A stretch of 64,000 nucleotides of DNA from Dysidea avara (Eukaryota > Porifera > Demospongiae > Dictyoceratida > Dysideidae): contig NC_089285.1 of NCBI RefSeq assembly GCF_963678975.1, forward strand, positions 5,752,694 through 5,816,693. Direction: 5' to 3'. A program made the position numbers and the translations under genes. Shown piece by piece: positions 24,808-35,240 of this stretch; positions within the stretch are counted from its first letter, which is position 1, and each line of letters opens with the position of its first letter. The notes below the pieces were generated by a model. That model ran no database searches. It saw nothing but the letters and a program-made list of their open reading frames with translations, and was not told the origin of the DNA.

Positions 24808-25804
24808 AGGTCCACTGAAAATGGAAAATTCACTTGCATTTTTATTGAACAAATACGTAGGTTGCTTGTATCATACAATGTACAAAAACCACCTTTTAAT
24901 AATTCAATTATGTTCCGAGATATTAAGCCACAAAGTCTAGTTGCATCATGTTGTGAGAGAACCGGAAGTATTATTATTGCACACTTTGCAGTGGGAAAGG
25001 ATAAACGGTGAAAGTCTATAAATGTGCAGGTGACAACACCAAGCTCTTCTTTTCAACTTCATAGTGTTCCAAGATTACTTGAGCGTTTTGCTGGAAGACA
25101 ATAGGGGAGTTATTCTGTAGTTGCCTGTAACAGTTCATCCTGTATGTTTCGCACTTCAAAGCTTGGCTCACCTCAAAGCTCACGCTTCATTATGCTTCAC
25201 TGAACTAAGATTAGTTCGATTTGTTTACGAAGCTGGGATAGCAGTACCACAAAACAAACAATGGTATCTATGATATACTTTCCCGAGTAACTTCTCCACC
25301 TGGTAGGGATAATATCTCGTGCATATCTTGCCAGTGGCATTATTGCAATTGTTTTTCCTCACATTTCTCTACCTACATTCACTGTATTGGACCCTAAATG
25401 TATTCAAAACATTTAAAAAATAAACATAAATGTGTTTCAACCACTGTACTGTTGATTTACAGTCCCTTAAACAGGTGTTCTCGAGCGTTCTTCACCACAA
25501 GACCAGTGTAAATTCACTTACTATCTCCCGTAGGCTTGTAACTGGTTGTAGTACAAGATCTTTCAAGTTGTTATGTTAGATATGACATGAAATTACATCG
25601 AATCTAGCTGTACATGGACGCTTCTATCACTTTAATAGCACCCTGATGCATTATGATGTAATATAATTGACAAACTACAACACACTAAAATGTGTTATAT
25701 CTACTAAACAGAACAAAATCTAATTAAATCACATGCACCAACCTATCCCATCAATAGCAAGGATTGATAATAGCCAAAGTGTATTTTACCATTTTAGTGG
25801 ACCT
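24808..25804. mobile_element. Non-autonomous Kolobok element (997 bp)
   Basis: Termini AGGTCCACTGAAAATGG and its inverted counterpart (with AGTGGACCT at the end) are flanked on both sides by TTAA (24804-24807, 25805-25808). TIRs are ~30 bp and match those of the autonomous element at 42153-46122. The interior shows no transposase remnant. It is presumably mobilised in trans by that element or its relatives. Confidence 0.88.
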
Positions 25805-25997
25805 TTAAATGTTTTGAGGATCCAACTGAACACGTACATGCTATAGGTGTAGAGCATCAGAATACCGTATAACGGGTTATTTTCGAAGGGGAAATTTTCA
25901 AAGAGCAGCTGCTAAAATAAATTTTGAAAGTTTAAATTTCGAAGTCAGTTGCCTAGCATTAGCACCACTAAAAATAATTTCGCTAGTGTGCATCAAG

Positions 25998-27121
25998 ATG
26001 GCTAGTATGTGTAGTGGTCCAATCAAAATTGCTACAGTCGTCAGGAGATATCATGTTATAAAGACATATGGGCTGCTCCTGTAGGAGAAATTTTGTTTTG
26101 CCAACAGGAAACCGTAGCCATCGTTGAAGAAAGTCAAGTTGTTGGCCACATGTGGAGAGAAATCTCGTCGGTTTGTTCCGTATTTCTTTTGTCCGGGACA
26201 ATAACGTGCGAAGTTACTGGCAGTAGACATTCTTATGACCTAGAGCAGGGTGGCATGCATATTCCGTGCAAATTCCGTGCAAATTGAGATTTACCTGTTC
26301 AGATCAAGAACTCCTGAAGACTAAATGCAAATTGTTGGATCTCGCTCTAAAGAAGTCTGATTTGGAAATGCCACTTAAGAAGATCAAGCTAGAGCCTGTG
26401 GAAGCACCCACTATACTGATACCAAGTACCAGTCACCCCATACCGGTATCATCTGATGAAGTAATGATTGTAAGTGACAACTTGGATTGCAGTAGTGGCT
26501 CCACTTAAGTTTTATGGCTGCTGAAAAGAAAGATATTGACACACAGTGGGTTAAAACTGACCGCACAACTTTACTTGACTCTCACAAGAAAGCAATATTA
26601 CACGGCAACCAGTTAGATGACACCATCATAAGCTTTGCTCAAAAGTTACTAAAAAGCAGTTTCCTAACAATAATGGACTTCAGAATACACTGCTACAAGC
26701 AAAGAAACAGGTGGATGGAGAGAAATCACGACGGCTGCAGGTGGTACATTGTCATAGCAATCACTGGATCCTTGCCTCCACTGTCCATGATGACAGCTCA
26801 GACAGGGTAATGATATATGATTCACTGTATGATGCTGTAACACTGACAGTCATAAGTGGTTTGTTTGGACCAACAGCTATGCCAGAAATTGTTCAAGCAC
26901 AAAAGCAGCATGGAACTGCAGACTGTGGAGTCTTTGCTATTGCATTTGCAATGGCCATTTGTTTTAAACAGGAACTTGCTCCTTTTAACCAAGGCTCGAT
27001 GCGTCACCACCTAGTCCAGTGCTTTGAAAAGAGTGCTTGTTTCCATTCCCACTTGTACAGAATTCTTAATGCTTGTACAACACATTTAATTGTATTTAGC
27101 TATGTAAAATTATACCAATAA
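25998..27121 (+). pseudogene. HIRAN-like plus Ulp1/C48-type cysteine protease, broken
   Basis: From ATG at 25998 the translation reads MASMCSGPIKIATVV, then (after a frameshift ~26065) VGEILFCQQE, VVGHMWREIS, and DLEQGGMHIPC. This order is what I associate with HIRAN-like N-termini of transposon accessory proteins; that naming is tentative. A linker rich in K/E and S/T follows, with a stop at 26505-26507. The C-terminal part carries the C48 signature: LDDTIISFAQKLL, SNHWILAST (His), MIYDSLYDAV (Asp), and QHGTADCGVFAIAFA (Gln and Cys). At least three frameshifts or stops interrupt it. In the family this fold cleaves SUMO-like conjugates. Partner of the convergent transposase; likely nonfunctional now. 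Confidence 0.75.
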
Positions 27122-27196
27122 TTATTGCAATATTGTAAAACGTACTCCTTGATCATATCAACTTAATCAGCAAAAACGTTATCAAACACAGTTTAA

Positions 27197-28557
27197 TTAT
27201 AATTCTAGAGCACTTGTGATTCCCGCAGCACGAAATCCATTCTTTGCCAATGAAGGCTTATTCTGAAAGTAACAGTGTGCTTCCACAAGCCAGTCTGCTC
27301 TAAGTGGTTCAGCTTACTCATGTGTAAACCCACAGGAGTGAATTTCCATTCTAGCAGCAAAGGTTTTCTACCTCACTAGAGTACCACTGTTGAAATTTCT
27401 TCCTTAAGAATTCTTTTACAGCTTTGTTCACTGACAAGTCCATGGGTTGAAGACGGTCAGTACAATTTGGAGGCACTTTAACAACAAAGATGTGATTAGA
27501 ATCCAACAAGGAAAATATACCAGGGGTAAGATGGCCTTTAAACTCATCGTATATAGCCAGTGCTGGATGGTTAGGTGCAACTTTGAGGTCCTTCCTTTTT
27601 CTTTGGACATACGGTACAATTATATTGTCAATGTACTCCTTAATCTTGTCTTCATTACTCCAATGGTTGGGGGTATATGTGACATCCCAATTGTCTGGGA
27701 ACAGAAATTTGGCAAGCAGGCTGTAGTCTTGCCCTGGTAAATCAACTGTACTGGTAAAAATTCACCAGCCAATGAAGCACAAAATACTGCCGTTATTTGG
27801 CGCTTATCATTAAGACCAGCTAATTCAACCCTTTTTGAGCCTTTTGGCTCCATGATCCATTGTAATCCAGGGACAATGTTGATCCCAGTGTGGTCCCAGT
27901 TAAACACAAGTTCACTTGGAATCTTCATCATTTCCACCACAACCTTTATATCTAAAATATACTGTTCTTTAAGTTCATCAAAATGTGATAAATCTATTTT
28001 TGCAGTGGTGGTAGCTTTTCGCTCTACATAATTCATGCGATTAAGTAAAGATTTAGCCCAATGTCTGGTGAGTTTAATTGGACCTCCGTTATCATGGGAA
28101 GACTTTTTATTGCAATGCTTTAATATAGCTTCTCCAGCTACTAAAACACTGTTGTGGTAACAGCTCCTTTTCCATCACGTATAGCACAAACGTAACTCTG
28201 AACTTGCTTGTCAAGCTCGTTTCCTATTAACAGTGGTCTTCCTCGTTTCTTGCTGGGTAAACTGGTCACAACAATTTCTCCTGATTCAGCGTACTTCCCT
28301 TCTTTCTGGCACTCTTTTATTGCATTACAATATTTAGACTTCCAGGTACTAAGCATACTGTCCTTTATCTCCACATGAAATTCTTTGCTATATCGAAGAA
28401 TGGCCGCTTGATTCCCATGGTCAATGGCAAACTTTGCAACTTGGGCTGCCTGTGTAGATGTAAACCTGCCATATTTTTCTCTGCTACGCTTCTTGCTGCC
28501 ATTTTTGGTAGCCTGCTCTACACTTTTATTCGCCTCCCTGATTGCCACTGATGGCAT
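27197..28557 (-). pseudogene. pogo/Tigger-like DDE transposase, broken
   Basis: Starting at ATG 28557 (MPSVAIREANKS), the N-terminus is a basic helix-turn-helix region (YGRFTSTQAAQVAKFAIDHG, then KKRGRPLL). After a frameshift in a T run near 28147 the frame continues through GGPIKLTRHWAKSLLNRM and the first catalytic motif VFNWDHTGINIVPG. A second frameshift near 27707 leads to TYTPNHWSNEDKI, ALAIYDEFKGHLT (second acidic motif), and NCTDRLQPMDLSVNKAVK. After further damage near 27370 it ends with NGFRAAGITSALEL at 27197. This order is that of the DDE_1 superfamily used by pogo elements. Three or more lesions make it a pseudogene. Confidence 0.85.
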
Positions 28558-28814
28558 TTTTTTTAGACAAAGGTCTATTAGGATCTGGAAACTTGCTGGA
28601 GATGGGTTTAAAATAGCAATGTAAAGCCATAATGCAATGAATATTTCACACTGTTTTTGTTCTGCACGAGGTCTCACGTAAAGTTAGAAATCCATTGTGG
28701 TATACTCATGCCGTGTAGGTGGATTTATATTCAAAGAGTTAAATTATCATAGAACCTGTGCTTTTCGAATATTTCGAAAATTAAACTCCTTCGAAAATAA
28801 TCCATTATATGGTA

Positions 28815-29149
28815 GCATGTCATATTATCTTTAATAATGTTGGCTTGTACTGTGCAGCTAACAGCCAAGTGAACTATACTGCATCATTCATATCAACAAC
28901 AAATGTAGGAACATTATCTGCTGCCACCCATCATTAAAGTTGTGACATATGTCTATAAATTGAATGCAGTAGGTGTACTCAACACTGTAGCATCACACAG
29001 AAGACTAAACTCTTTCAACCATCACATTCTCAATAATCACTAGTTGAATTGCTGGATCATGTTATACCAACCACCAAATAAACAGAACTACTTGGTAAAT
29101 GGTAACCATATCTTAATGCTTGCTATACACTAAGGAGCTCAAACTTTAA
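28815..29149. other. No recognised feature
   Basis: Right flank of the pogo-like element. No coding or repeat structure identified. Confidence 0.4.
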
Positions 29150-29285
29150 TATCATGAACCACGATAGCGGGTTCATAATAGGGATCGTTCATGCTTTTTT
29201 TTGCAAAAACTCTAATAGAACGCACACCTAAAAACCACCTTGGAAAGCATCCTCCAACTCAAAACAACCCTCTGGTGGTTATTTG
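29150..29285 (+). repeat. Dispersed repeat D, copy 1
   Basis: The first part (ATCATGAACCACGATAGCGG...) matches 47414-47460, and bases 29226-29279 are identical over 54 bp to 48234-48287 (starting ACCTAAAAACCACCTTGGAA). The two halves are adjacent here but ~730 bp apart in the second locus. Confidence 0.8.
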
Positions 29286-29289
29286 CAAT

Positions 29290-29824
29290 TAGTATTGGTC
29301 CACTAGTAAGTATCAAGTGAAAAGGAAACAGTACGTGTATTTAGGACAAAACTGAAATTTGCCATTTTGTTCATCTTCATATTATTTGGTTTCACTCATG
29401 TACAGCAAAAGTTATCCACTTTTTCGTGCTAAAAATTATATAGCTATGCTTACCGAGTGTCCATGACCTATTAATAAGCCTGTATTCCACAGATCGCCAA
29501 CCACCCTACACCTCGAAAATTTTTCTCTTTACCATTACACTGTTGGCAGCAGCTTCATATAGTAAAGAAGCCATATAATAATAATAAAATTACAGGATTC
29601 CGTTGTGTGAGCTTCTTTGGGTTTTGTTGCAGCATTAATCAAGTACTCAACAGCACTTATTAGACTTAGAAGATCGCGCATAGCATCTCTGTGTGTTGAG
29701 TATAGTCTACTTCTTCCTGTTAGCACACGATTGCGATTTGCTACGAGTGACCATTCAAGCACTCTTTCAGAGACATGAGAAGTGATAGCGCTGATACTAG
29801 AGATTATTCATTGTTACAAGTACA
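29290..29824. other. No recognised feature
   Basis: No coding, TIR or tandem structure recognised. The 75-codon minus frame at 29535-29762 has no known motif. Confidence 0.4.
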
Positions 29825-29828
29825 CGAA

Positions 29829-29953
29829 AAAATTTGGAATTTTCAACTAGAGTAGGGACCATAGCACATCAATAAAAAGAACTGAAACAAGTTGGAGTAG
29901 TCCATGATATTAAATCACAGTAAAACAATAAGAAGTGTTATATCCCTACTGTG
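29829..29953 (+). repeat. Solo arm of the foldback element at 17196-17476
   Basis: Almost identical to the left arm of the hairpin element (shared CAACTAGAGTAGGGACCATA and AAATCACAGTAAAACAATAAG), but the inverted right arm is missing. Either a deletion product or a precursor of the palindrome. Confidence 0.9.
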
Positions 29954-29959
29954 CTCAAG

Positions 29960-30415
29960 ATACCATAATGGAATTGCAACTAAGAAACTATCCAGTCTTT
30001 AGATTAGTTACTTTTTTAATGCTAAAGAATGTTCAAAACTTTACTTTAAAAAAATCATCATATTGTCCCAGGGATACAACTAATCACTGGGCTGGACTAC
30101 TAGACTAATATATTTTAGTTTTCACACATTATTTATTGAGTCTTGCTAGCTAAGGGCCTTCAGGGAATCTTCAGCCCACTACTAAATAATCAATATAGAA
30201 CAATACAATAAGCAGAAACTAACGTTAATTAAATACCCTTCAAGGACTGAATTAATTTTCAAGTATGGAGGAATGTGTAACTTTGTGTTATAAGGAAGGC
30301 AGTGGTCTTCTGCAAAACAAAGACGGATTATTGTTTGGAACAATGAACGGGCAATGTAATCTCTACTGAATGCCAACTTTGTTATTTCTTTACCGTGAGT
30401 TCATGAGGTAGTCAC
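29960..30415. other. Spacer with a dispersed-repeat scrap
   Basis: Around 30065-30185 the pattern CTGGACTAC...TTATTGAGTCTTGC...AAGGGCCTTCAGGGAA...CAGCCCACTA resembles parts of the inverted-repeat element at 56285-57040. No coding content. Confidence 0.5.
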
Positions 30416-30428
30416 ATGATCTTTTGTA

Positions 30429-31438
30429 TAGGGCTAAAACGAATACACCAAATATTCAAATTCGTATTTGATTCAAATTCGTTCGAAGCAATTATTGTAA
30501 CTCAAAACATCGAAATTATAGTAAAGATGACAGACACTAGTAATGAGGAATCTTTGTCAGTCTCTACAACTTCAACAACAGCAGACACTGGAGAGATGTA
30601 CGGATTGGTGATCATGAGGGTGATCAGATCGATTGCCGATATGCCTTCCATATTCAGTAATAATGGGCACAAACGCTGTATGAATCCATTAGTTTGCATG
30701 GCCAGCTGTAAATGAAAAGCCTTTTTGCTTACTATAAACAAACAGAAAGCCTCTCTATACTATTCTATGAAACGCTAAGTTACGATAAGCCATACGACTG
30801 CACGTATGAGTGTTGCTATAACTGTTAAAATATTATTACCCAGAACAGTAGCTGTTATAAGATAAAAAAGTGCACTACAGGAAAACTAAACTGATCATCT
30901 GTGTATAACAGTCATCTTGGTAACTAATCAAAACACGGAGTAATCCGGACAAGGAAGCATGTATTAAAATATTTGTGGTGCCTCATTGTCTGGGTTGTGT
31001 AATAGAGGCCACACCACCATAGGTAGTCGTGCAATATAGCAAAGTTACATCACTTCTCTTTTTTCAATGCTACAAATCATTAGAATATACCTCATACAGT
31101 AACTACACATGTAGTTCTATTTGATTTACAATTTACAGAATATACAATAATTTAATTGGTATATAATCAGTATCAGCTCTTTTAGGTACAAATTAATCGG
31201 ATATCGATACAACTGAAAAATCCTTATTGGTACACCTCTAGTAGCTATATCATCAGACAATTTCAAAAGCTGCCTACTGAGGTTTTAAGATATCAAAGTT
31301 TAATGATGTTTTACAATTGAATAATAAGAAATAATACATATACACTGTATTTCAGTGTTACACTATATAGAATATTCTATTATTCATTCTTGACTAAAAA
31401 TATTCGTTCTTTCATTTAGAATATTCGTTTTAGCCCTA
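30429..31438. mobile_element. Non-autonomous hAT element (1010 bp)
   Basis: Perfect 17-bp TIRs (TAGGGCTAAAACGAATA) are flanked by the identical 8-bp TSD CTTTTGTA at 30421-30428 and 31439-31446. The interior carries subterminal ATTCGAATTCG-type repeats (AATATTCAAATTCGTATTTG) and one open frame at 30527-30715 (MTDTSNEESLSVSTTST...) without a recognised domain. No transposase core. Confidence 0.93.
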
Positions 31439-31446
31439 CTTTTGTA

Positions 31447-31780
31447 TACAAATTGAATCGCCATCACATGCTAAGTCTGATGGCGTTTAGTTTGATGCAC
31501 TAGGACAAAGTACCATCAAGATAAGTAGCAGGCGTAGAGTAATGGCGGACGATAATGGAAGAGCTACTGTTTTTTTGGCGGCCTAGCAGCAGATTCTCTT
31601 CAAACAAAGCGATACTTGTGTGATTTTGTCAGGAATTTCATGGTGAGTATCATGGTGTTAGCGAATTCTTTCTACTGTGTACTGATAAGTAGTTATAACA
31701 GCTTATACCAGCCCATGTACTTGCGTCCAATACATTGGACTTTGGTCTTCAAAGGGTTAATCAATTTCACTATTATTTAT
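31447..31780. other. No recognised feature
   Basis: No coding or repeat structure identified. A 61-codon frame at 31616-31801 runs into the next repeat and lacks motifs. Confidence 0.4.
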
Positions 31781-31783
31781 TAT

Positions 31784-32165
31784 GCTCTGCCCCACTTATA
31801 AGTCTTACCATTATGCTGCAGGGAATGTGATAGCAATAGTTAACCAACGATTAAGTATTGGAGATAGTGGTAAGCTTGTACAATGCAATTCAGTCACTAC
31901 ACTAGTCACACACAGTAAAAACAGATGTGCTGTTTTAACACACTTAAGTGTGCTGTTTTAACACACTGAAGTGTGCTGTTTCACAAAAACAGCACACTTA
32001 GGTGTGTTATTTCAGAAACTTCAACACACCAGGGTGCTAAATTGACTGAATTGAAAAACAGCACACTTTGATTAGCACACTTAGACGTGCAATTTTAGCA
32101 CACCAGCGTGCTGCTTAACAGAAACAGCACACTACTGTGTTATTTTAGCACATTAGCATGTTGTT
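31784..32165. repeat. AGCACAC-rich repeat cluster, left
   Basis: After a segment with ATGCTGCAGGGAATGTGATAG, the start CACACAGTAAAAACAG at ~31911 leads into a dozen short direct and inverted copies of AGCACACT/AGTGTGCT separated by runs of A or T (31925-32165). An inverted, diverged counterpart is at 51553-51960. The dense dyads can form many short hairpins. No coding. Confidence 0.7.
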
Positions 32166-32555
32166 TACGGTATTCCTTTGATGACGAATTCCATTCGTTT
32201 CGTGACGTAATAGTATAAAGCACCTGGTGAAAATGGAGGACGTCTGCCCTACCCAGGCTACGTTAACGTATTGGGTGAGAGGAGGCTGAGGCGTGATGTA
32301 CATCGAACTCTGATGATGATCCCCAGGATGTAATAGAGATACGCTGTATTTTTTTTTACTCTTGTTCGATTCAACCCCCCGTTCCAAATAGTGTTATCTT
32401 TAATTCGTTAAAAAATATTTTAATCTATGTTAAGGCCACTGTATTGTTTCCCATTTGCCGTTCGCATGCAATGTATTTTCACGTGGCATGGACTGATACG
32501 CATGGCACTTATTCAAACCTGTATTTTGTGTAATGTCCTTACCTAGATCAGTGAC

Positions 32556-33070
32556 GTAGCCTAGTCTGGTGCGGCCGCCCCTTCGCATAAAGAGGAAAGG
32601 TCTGGTCACTCTAGCATTACAGAGTTGTAACAGTGTAGGCATTACATCACAATAATGGCAGCAAGAATGGCACTTCTGATGACCATACAAAGTAAGTAGT
32701 TCTCGTAACAAACAGCTGCTACATAATCAAAGTTTCTTTCCATATTGATTAGACAGTAGAATGAGACATCAAATCCAACTACACAAGACTTTTACTACTT
32801 CAATCTTTCCTTCTTTTAAAGAATGCCCTATTGGCAACTACAAGCAGCCTCAATCGTATCGCATCTTCACAAAACTGTCTTCCACACGTTATGTAATTCT
32901 CTAGTATCTATGGTATCTCCAAAACAAACGTCACTAAAATTAGTAATTACCAACAACACGATCTGATTGGTGTTACCTGTTTTCTGTAACACGCTACAAA
33001 TTTTGAATGTTAGAGTGACCAGACCCTTCCTCTTTATGCGAAGGGGCGGCCGCGCCAGACTAGGCATAGC
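32556..33070. mobile_element. MITE with ~58-bp GC-rich TIRs
   Basis: The terminal inverted repeats contain CTAGTCTGG(T/C)GCGGCCGCCCC and CGCATAAAGAGGAA, then GGTCTGGTCACTCTA, at 32563-32620 and 33010-33066. The interior (~390 bp) is non-coding. TIRs are far more GC-rich than surrounding DNA. A TA-like flank is possible but the TSD is not certain. Confidence 0.8.
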
Positions 33071-34633
33071 CTAAACTCTGGTAACTGGAGCGCAATCTGC
33101 CAGTTTAAAGAACTGCATGTTGGTAGCAATTTAAGGCCTCCCAGTATCAATAAAACAGTATAGCAGTATGCGGCAATTAACAAATAACATCTTTTTGCCT
33201 TTGTGCTATGGATACTGACAAAATAAATGATGTCATAATTTGTTGGTGTGGGACTTCATCACAAATCAACAAGACTGAGCCTTGTTTGCGGTTTTCACAA
33301 CTTGAAGGCTATTAGATAATGAAGATAAAAGACTAATAAGAGTGTTGTTGTGATGCAAAATAAACCCGTCTAGTAAAGGAAGCAGACATAATTATAAGTT
33401 CTGATATGGATGCAAAATAGTGGGCATTTGTATTGTAAGTAAATATCTATGCGTCACCTTCATCCATGCTGGAACATATAACAGTGAAATATCATCTCTC
33501 CCAATAGCCCCCTCTACAAAGTCCCCACACTATCGATGCTATTTTTAAGTTGTAACATCAATGCGGATAAGGTCCAGGAAGCCATATATAGAGTAAAAAA
33601 TTATGGTTCCTGCCCACCACTGCACCTCAGCACTAAAATGCACTGCCCGCATGTGCTTAAATGTTGCAATATTCTGTTCAGTCGTGTGGCAGAGATTTTG
33701 TCATGATGGGGCAGTGACTGGCTGTTCCTACAAGCTTATGCATGAATCTATCCTTAGCTATCTGTATGCAGGAATTGCTTAACTACTTTGTTGATGGCTA
33801 TTCTATGCAATATTTCAGTGTGGAACACCCACTTCCTTACAGCCCTAAAACTTCTTAAAGCCCTGGGCACTACATTATCATGTGGTGGCAATTGCAATCT
33901 GCAAGCAGAATAAACCAAGCAACGTGTTCACAAATTACAATGCTCCATGCCATTATAGCTGTCTCTTAAGCACAAAGTATGCAGTTTTTATTTTAGGTTT
34001 CCGTACCTTTTTCAGGCTGCGTGTCTGCTCCTTTCTATGCTATGAAAGTAAACAACTCCGAACACACTGATACATATGTATGACACTTTGGCTTGCTTGT
34101 TGACTGGCACTAGCCCAAACCTGGTTTGAAATCGCCTTGCCATGGCCAGTTGAGAGTCTCGCAATCTCTAATAATTAAACTTCTATTTAATGCCTTACAT
34201 GTGATGGGTGTAGCCAGGGTTCTCTAGAGGAAGGTTCGAATTAGAAGTGGAGTACTGACCCACAGCCAGTTTTTAGATGCATACAGCATTGCATACACAA
34301 AATTTGCCCTTAGACAGTAACATTAAAATGGCCTCTGTGTGTACTACTAAACTAGCTGAAACCTATACATTGATGTTTTTATACACTATAAACCTACTGT
34401 AATATTAGTAATTTCACTTCCGGACAGCATCATAGCTTCAATATCTTCTCAGGAACTCACCACCTTTTCTCCACACCCCGGCAACCCATTTGTTGATCTT
34501 CGGAAGGCAAACATTATTCTTGGTCTCCTGTCAGCAGGCAACATCTTGTACTCCAATTTATTGGACACATCACGTGCCCTCCTCATGGCCATAAAAACAA
34601 GCATACAATGTAAATATATATGAAGTATTCAAC
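33071..34633. other. Stretch with no recognised feature
   Basis: About 1.5 kb of AT-rich DNA up to the P element. Minor open frames lack motifs and splice context. Confidence 0.45.
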
Positions 34634-35240
34634 ATTTTATCAGAGATAATAAACAACCGGGATTGGAAACGGTGACGTCACACCAATAGTAGTATACGGG
34701 CGATCCGCGTAGGTGCAATGACACCTTTAAACGTGTTGAAACTACTGGAAGTGAAGGTAGTGGTGTCTTAAGTCTCCTCTCGTGAGTTTTAGTATAGTTG
34801 CTTGAGAAGAGGTTAGTCATTTTAGTCCTTTCACGCGTTTTATAATTCGAACAGTTTAGCTTGGAGTCGTTTCCGCCATTAGGCCATAGAAGTATTTTTT
34901 GTGGGGGAAGTTTAGGCCTTTGAAGAGGTCTTTTTGCTTTGGATTTTGTTATTTAAAAACATTTTGACCCACACATTTGCATAACCTAAAAATTTTAATT
35001 CTCTGCTTTGTGAAAAGGTCAAAAATGCGTTTTTCACTTAAATAAAAGAATCAATGATACCTTGTTTTTGTGGGGGAAGATCTTCTAATGTATAACTGTT
35101 CATATAACGTAGTTTGGCTGTAGCATAGTACTTGTCCTATAGTTTTGCATAGGCATTTTACATTTTGTATGCAATGATATATTTTCATGTTTGAGAATTT
35201 TAAAAATAAATGTTTTTTATCCATTCAGATATGTACGAAC

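Larger units (their letters stand above)
25865..28812. mobile_element. pogo-like DNA transposon, two convergent genes, decayed
   Basis: TIRs of ~26 bp (CCGTATAACGGGTTATTTTCG at the left with four differences from the right) are flanked by TA at 25863-25864 and 28813-28814. The 2948-bp body carries a Ulp1-protease-like gene on plus and a DDE transposase on minus, their 3' ends meeting near 27.15 kb. Both are broken. Confidence 0.85.

Noticed and set aside
35187..35240. Upstream ATG at 35187 as the P transposase start
   Set aside because: An acceptor-like TTCAG lies between it and the ATG at 35241, and the extra residues are AT-driven; the later ATG fits better.
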